From NCBI GenBank assembly GCA_036268995.1, contig DATATB010000036.1, positions 1 to 64,000 of the forward strand: a stretch of 64,000 bases of DNA, written 5' to 3'. The position numbers and the translations under genes were made by a program. Of the stretch, positions 61,359-64,000 are shown one piece after another. Below the pieces are notes generated by a model, which did not search any database, had not been told where the DNA came from, and worked only from the letters and a program-made list of their open reading frames with translations. The stretch comes from DATATB01 sp036268995 (GTDB lineage Bacteria > Planctomycetota > Planctomycetia > Pirellulales > PNKZ01). Each line of letters opens with the position of its first letter. The stretch's first letter is position 1.

Positions 61359-61763
61359 CTACGCAGCAAACGCTTTCTTTACCGATTCAATATCAAGGCT
61401 CATGGCCGCAACCCGGTTGTAGCTCACCCGAAACGAGCCCGCGCCGTCGACCGCCTCGCTGTGCTGCTCGCACCATTCGATCGCGTCCATCACCAGGCTG
61501 CTCAGCGACAGCCACCAACGATATCGCCGAGCGACTTTCGCGGCCTTGTGCCAAAGGAATGGCTCGTTGCCGGCCCGAACGGACTCGATCCACTGCTCGT
61601 TCGTCTGGTCGATCTGAGCGAGCACCGCGAGTCCAATGCCGACGGTATCCTCAACCTTGGCGCGAAGCCCAAGTTCCTTGGGCAGAAGCTTCCATTTTAC
61701 CTCAACTTCGCCAAAGCTGTCCTCGTAATGAACAAGCTCGCGATCGAGAGTATCAGTTGGCAT
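61359..61763 (-). CDS. Protein of unknown function
   Basis: A 134-residue soluble protein from ATG 61763, chosen with ACGAGG eight bases upstream. It starts 'MPTDTLDRELVHYEDSFGEV' and contains 'EVKWKLLPKELGLRAKVEDT', 'VGIGLAVLAQIDQTNEQWIE' and 'WWLSLSSLVMDAIEWCEQHS'. The tail 'VAAMSLDIESVKKAFAA' is helical. I do not recognise the family. It could be a partner of the toxin-like remnant that follows, but nothing in the sequence shows this. Confidence 0.65.
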   Translation of the reverse strand: MPTDTLDRELVHYEDSFGEVEVKWKLLPKELGLRAKVEDTVGIGLAVLAQIDQTNEQWIESVRAGNEPFLWHKAAKVARRYRWWLSLSSLVMDAIEWCEQHSEAVDGAGSFRVSYNRVAAMSLDIESVKKAFAA

Positions 61764-61894
61764 TGGGCTGCCTCGTCTTGGAAAAAGGGCTTTCCGATGG
61801 CAGGGAATTTGTAGGGCAGATGCGATCCTCCCCCATATCAATTATAGACCCCCTCCGGCCGGCACAGCAAATATGCCAATGACTGGTCGCCCAT

Positions 61895-62461
61895 TCAGCT
61901 CAGCTGCTTGTAGCGGAAACAGCCGACGAGGTGGTCGTTGACCAGGCCCATGGCTTGCATGAAAGCGTAGCAGATCGTCGAGCCGACGAACTTGAACTCC
62001 CGGCGGCGCAGGTCTTTGCTCATCGCATCCGACTGCGGACTGGTGGCCGGCACTTCGGCCGCTGACCTGCGGCGATTGACGATCGGGCGGCCATCGACGA
62101 ACCGCCAGATGTAGGCGTCGAAACTGCCGAACTCGTCGGCCACCCGCAAGAACGAGCGGGCATTCTGAATCGCCGCCGCGACCTTCAGCCGATTGCGGAC
62201 GATGCCGGGATCGGCCAGCAGTTGGGCCACTTTTCGCGCGCCGTACGTGGCCACCTTCGCCGGGTCGAATTCGTCGAACACCTCGCGGTAGCGGGCCTGC
62301 TTGCGCAGAATGGTTTCCCAACTCAGGCCGGCCTGGGCACCCTCGAGAATCAAGAATTCGAACAACTTCCGGTCGTCGTGAACCGGCGCGCCCCACTGCT
62401 GGTCGTGGTAGGCGATGCTCAAGTCGCTCGTGGCCCACGGACACCGCTCGATGCGCTTCAC
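61895..62461 (-). CDS. tag: DNA-3-methyladenine glycosylase I
   Basis: A 188-residue Tag-type glycosylase. GTG start at 62461 overlaps the stop of the upstream gene by four bases (GTGA), indicating translational coupling. Family marks: 'RCPWATSDLSIAYHDQQWGA', 'HDDRKLFEFLILEGAQAGLS', 'ILRKQARYREVFDEFD', 'NRLKVAAAIQNARSFL' and 'FKFVGSTICYAFMQAMGLVN' with 'DHLVGCF'. Zinc ligands Cys/His are in place (CPWA at the N-terminus; D-H and C at the C-terminus). It removes 3-methyladenine from alkylated DNA. Confidence 0.95.
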   Translation of the reverse strand: MKRIERCPWATSDLSIAYHDQQWGAPVHDDRKLFEFLILEGAQAGLSWETILRKQARYREVFDEFDPAKVATYGARKVAQLLADPGIVRNRLKVAAAIQNARSFLRVADEFGSFDAYIWRFVDGRPIVNRRRSAAEVPATSPQSDAMSKDLRRREFKFVGSTICYAFMQAMGLVNDHLVGCFRYKQLS

Positions 62462-64000
62462 CCGGCCGGCCTTTCGGCGGCGGGCTGTTCGCTGACCGGC
62501 GCGCCGCCGCCGGCTGGTTGCGCCTCGGGCTGCTTCGTGAAGAATTGCCGGTCGATCTCGCGGCGCCCCTGGGCGATGTAGTAGTCGACCAGCCGAATTC
62601 GCAACTCGCGCGGGCTGAGCTGATCGGCAGCCCAGAGTTTGACCAGGTCGGCGTGCCGCTCGCGGTAGCGGTTGGCGGCCGCGGCATCGGCCGGCGGCAG
62701 GGTGGGTAGTTCGTCGGGTTCGCGCCGCACGGCATTGCGGGCCGCGTCGAACTCGGCACTCGCCCGCCGGGCGACCTCGTCGAGCGTTTCGAGCACTTCC
62801 GCGGCTCGGGCCGCCGCCCGCAGGTCGGCATCGGCATTGATGCCCGAGGCGCTGGCCAGAGCCTGCGCCAGCAGCGGACTATGATGTGCGGCTTGGGCTA
62901 CTTTGTAACGCAGCGAGTTGAAGAGTTCAGCAGTTGGGACGAGCTTTTTGTCCACCAGGCCTGTGGCAAAATCGCCGTAGACGGATTCCTCGATCTGGCG
63001 GCGAGGTTCGTACATCGGCTCGCGGCGTCCGATCAGCAGCAACTTGCTCGAATACAGCGCGCCGGTGGGCGACATGAAGTCTTTGCCGACCGACATGCCC
63101 AGCAGGGCCAGATTCTCGACCGTATGGCCGCCGGCCGCATATTCGGTGATGGGAAAAAAGTCGTGGCGATCGGCCGAAGTTTGCAGCGCGCACAACAGCA
63201 GCAGCCCAGCGCAATAGGTGCGAATCTTTTTCCCGGCCAGCGGCTGATGCGCCAGTTCGAGCACGCGCTCGGTGCGGAAATTCAGATCGAACTCGGTTTC
63301 GTTGCCGATCACGCTGCGGGCCGCCTCGGCCATTTGCCGGGCGACGGTCGGGTCCGGGTGCCGCATGAACACGTAATGCAGCGAGCGTTGTACGAAGATC
63401 TCGACGTTGATGGTCGACATGCGGCCCTGCTCTTGCAAATCGACGAGCACCATGCGGCGAATGCCGTCGGCGCCCTGCTCCGTGGTGACGACTCCCACGT
63501 GCGTAAACAAGCCGGGCGACAAATCCGTGAACCAGTTGTACGGCGAAGGATTGCGCATCAGGAGCCAGTCGCCCGGCTGCACCTGGAACGTGCCCAACGT
63601 ATAGCTGTCTTCGGTCAGTCCGCTGCGGCGGCGCGTATCGAGCCAGTTCATGAGTTCCGCGCGCCGTGAGGACAGCGTCGGATCCAGGCGCGACGCGTCG
63701 AGTTGCGCCAGGCGGTCGTATAACTCGGCGGCCGTGATCGCCGGTGAAGGCTCGCCCGTCGGCGTGCCGGGGCGCACGTTTTGGGGCAGGCCGACCGCTT
63801 TGATGGTTTCGGCCGCGGCCAGCACCAGTTGGGGCGATAGTTGCGGCTGACGAACAAATTCGGCCACGCGCGGCAGCAGTGAAGCCTCGCCACTGGCGGC
63901 AATCAGCCGCAGCACGCCCAGCGCAATGGTGGTATCAACGGCAGGGGGCGGGGGCGCGGGAGCGGCAGCGGATTCTTGGCGGCGACCAAAACGGCGGCCA
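62458..64000 (-). CDS. YiiX/YebB-like permuted papain-fold protein, N-terminus outside the window
   Basis: The minus-strand frame is open to the window edge; 513 residues are visible. An N-terminal helical part ('LIAASGEASLLPRVAEFVRQ') with a Pro/Ala-rich region before it leads into a permuted NlpC/P60-like domain: 'GDWLLMRNPSPYNWFTDLSP' then 'GLFTHVGVVTTEQG' (active His) and 'KIRTYCAGLLLLCALQ' (active Cys), in His-before-Cys order as in YiiX/YaeF. Possible thiol peptidase or acyl-transferase acting on peptidoglycan or lipids. The C-terminal 150 residues are helical and Pro/Ala/Gln-rich. It overlaps tag by four bases. The true start and any signal peptide lie beyond 64000. Confidence 0.82.
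   Translation of the reverse strand, partial: GRRFGRRQESAAAPAPPPPAVDTTIALGVLRLIAASGEASLLPRVAEFVRQPQLSPQLVLAAAETIKAVGLPQNVRPGTPTGEPSPAITAAELYDRLAQLDASRLDPTLSSRRAELMNWLDTRRRSGLTEDSYTLGTFQVQPGDWLLMRNPSPYNWFTDLSPGLFTHVGVVTTEQGADGIRRMVLVDLQEQGRMSTINVEIFVQRSLHYVFMRHPDPTVARQMAEAARSVIGNETEFDLNFRTERVLELAHQPLAGKKIRTYCAGLLLLCALQTSADRHDFFPITEYAAGGHTVENLALLGMSVGKDFMSPTGALYSSKLLLIGRREPMYEPRRQIEESVYGDFATGLVDKKLVPTAELFNSLRYKVAQAAHHSPLLAQALASASGINADADLRAAARAAEVLETLDEVARRASAEFDAARNAVRREPDELPTLPPADAAAANRYRERHADLVKLWAADQLSPRELRIRLVDYYIAQGRREIDRQFFTKQPEAQPAGGGAPVSEQPAAERPAG

Overview
This is a GC-rich chromosomal stretch from a Planctomycete, most likely an uncultured Pirellulales-type lineage. That placement is an inference from gene content. 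The window holds a planctomycetal cytochrome c/DUF1549/DUF1553 protein followed by its usual DUF1501 partner (9401-12865). It also holds a BBP7-type outer-membrane beta-barrel, a Tat-signalled Gfo/Idh/MocA oxidoreductase, a secreted GH32-like propeller, SGNH esterases, a lysine-rich histone H1-like protein and several secreted proteins with no recognisable function. I see no rRNA, tRNA, CRISPR array, prophage or conjugative genes.

Layout. 1-12.9 kb: PhyH-type dioxygenase (cut by the edge), propeller protein, rhamnogalacturonan acetylesterase-like protein, a small gene plus HNH nuclease, rlmN, a serine hydrolase, an alpha/beta hydrolase, a SulP transporter, and the DUF1549/DUF1553 and DUF1501 pair. 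12.9-17.8 kb: two repeat-nuclease units, a RAYT (Y1 transposase) gene between identical 85-bp palindromes and a DUF559 nuclease gene between inverted GC-rich repeats, separated by a gluconolactonase-like gene, NAD kinase and a secreted protein. 17.8-32 kb: dipeptidase, THUMP-like methyltransferase, DacZ-like diadenylate cyclase, HEAT lipoprotein, oxidoreductase, deoxyhypusine synthase-like protein, DEAD-box helicase, histone-like protein, CsbD. 32.3-41.1 kb: aminotransferase, then a same-strand glucan block of glycogen synthase, GH57 hydrolase, GalT-like uridylyltransferase and GH57 4-alpha-glucanotransferase. 41.5-49.2 kb: BBP7 porin with a strong terminator, then an overlapping addA/addB-like helicase-nuclease pair. 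49.3-64 kb: transglutaminase-like protein, glycogen phosphorylase, acyl-CoA dehydrogenase-like protein, SGNH hydrolase, ICMT-like methyltransferase, fatty-acid desaturase, YjbQ family, small unknown proteins, a 2Fe-2S thioredoxin-like protein, a possible toxin remnant, Tag glycosylase and a YiiX-like permuted papain-fold protein cut by the right edge.

How the genes fit together. The clearest pathway is alpha-glucan storage and turnover: GlgA makes glycogen, the two GH57 enzymes and the GT35 phosphorylase (about 10 kb downstream) remodel and degrade it, and the GalT-like protein links hexose-1-phosphates to nucleotide sugars. DNA maintenance is covered by the AddAB-like pair and Tag.

The most notable feature is the non-coding part. 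Many intergenic gaps hold a different family of imperfect palindrome. Two of these families sit directly beside a nuclease or transposase gene that could mobilise them (RAYT and DUF559), and one copy of the DUF559-associated repeat has been absorbed into the reading frame of the DUF1501 protein.
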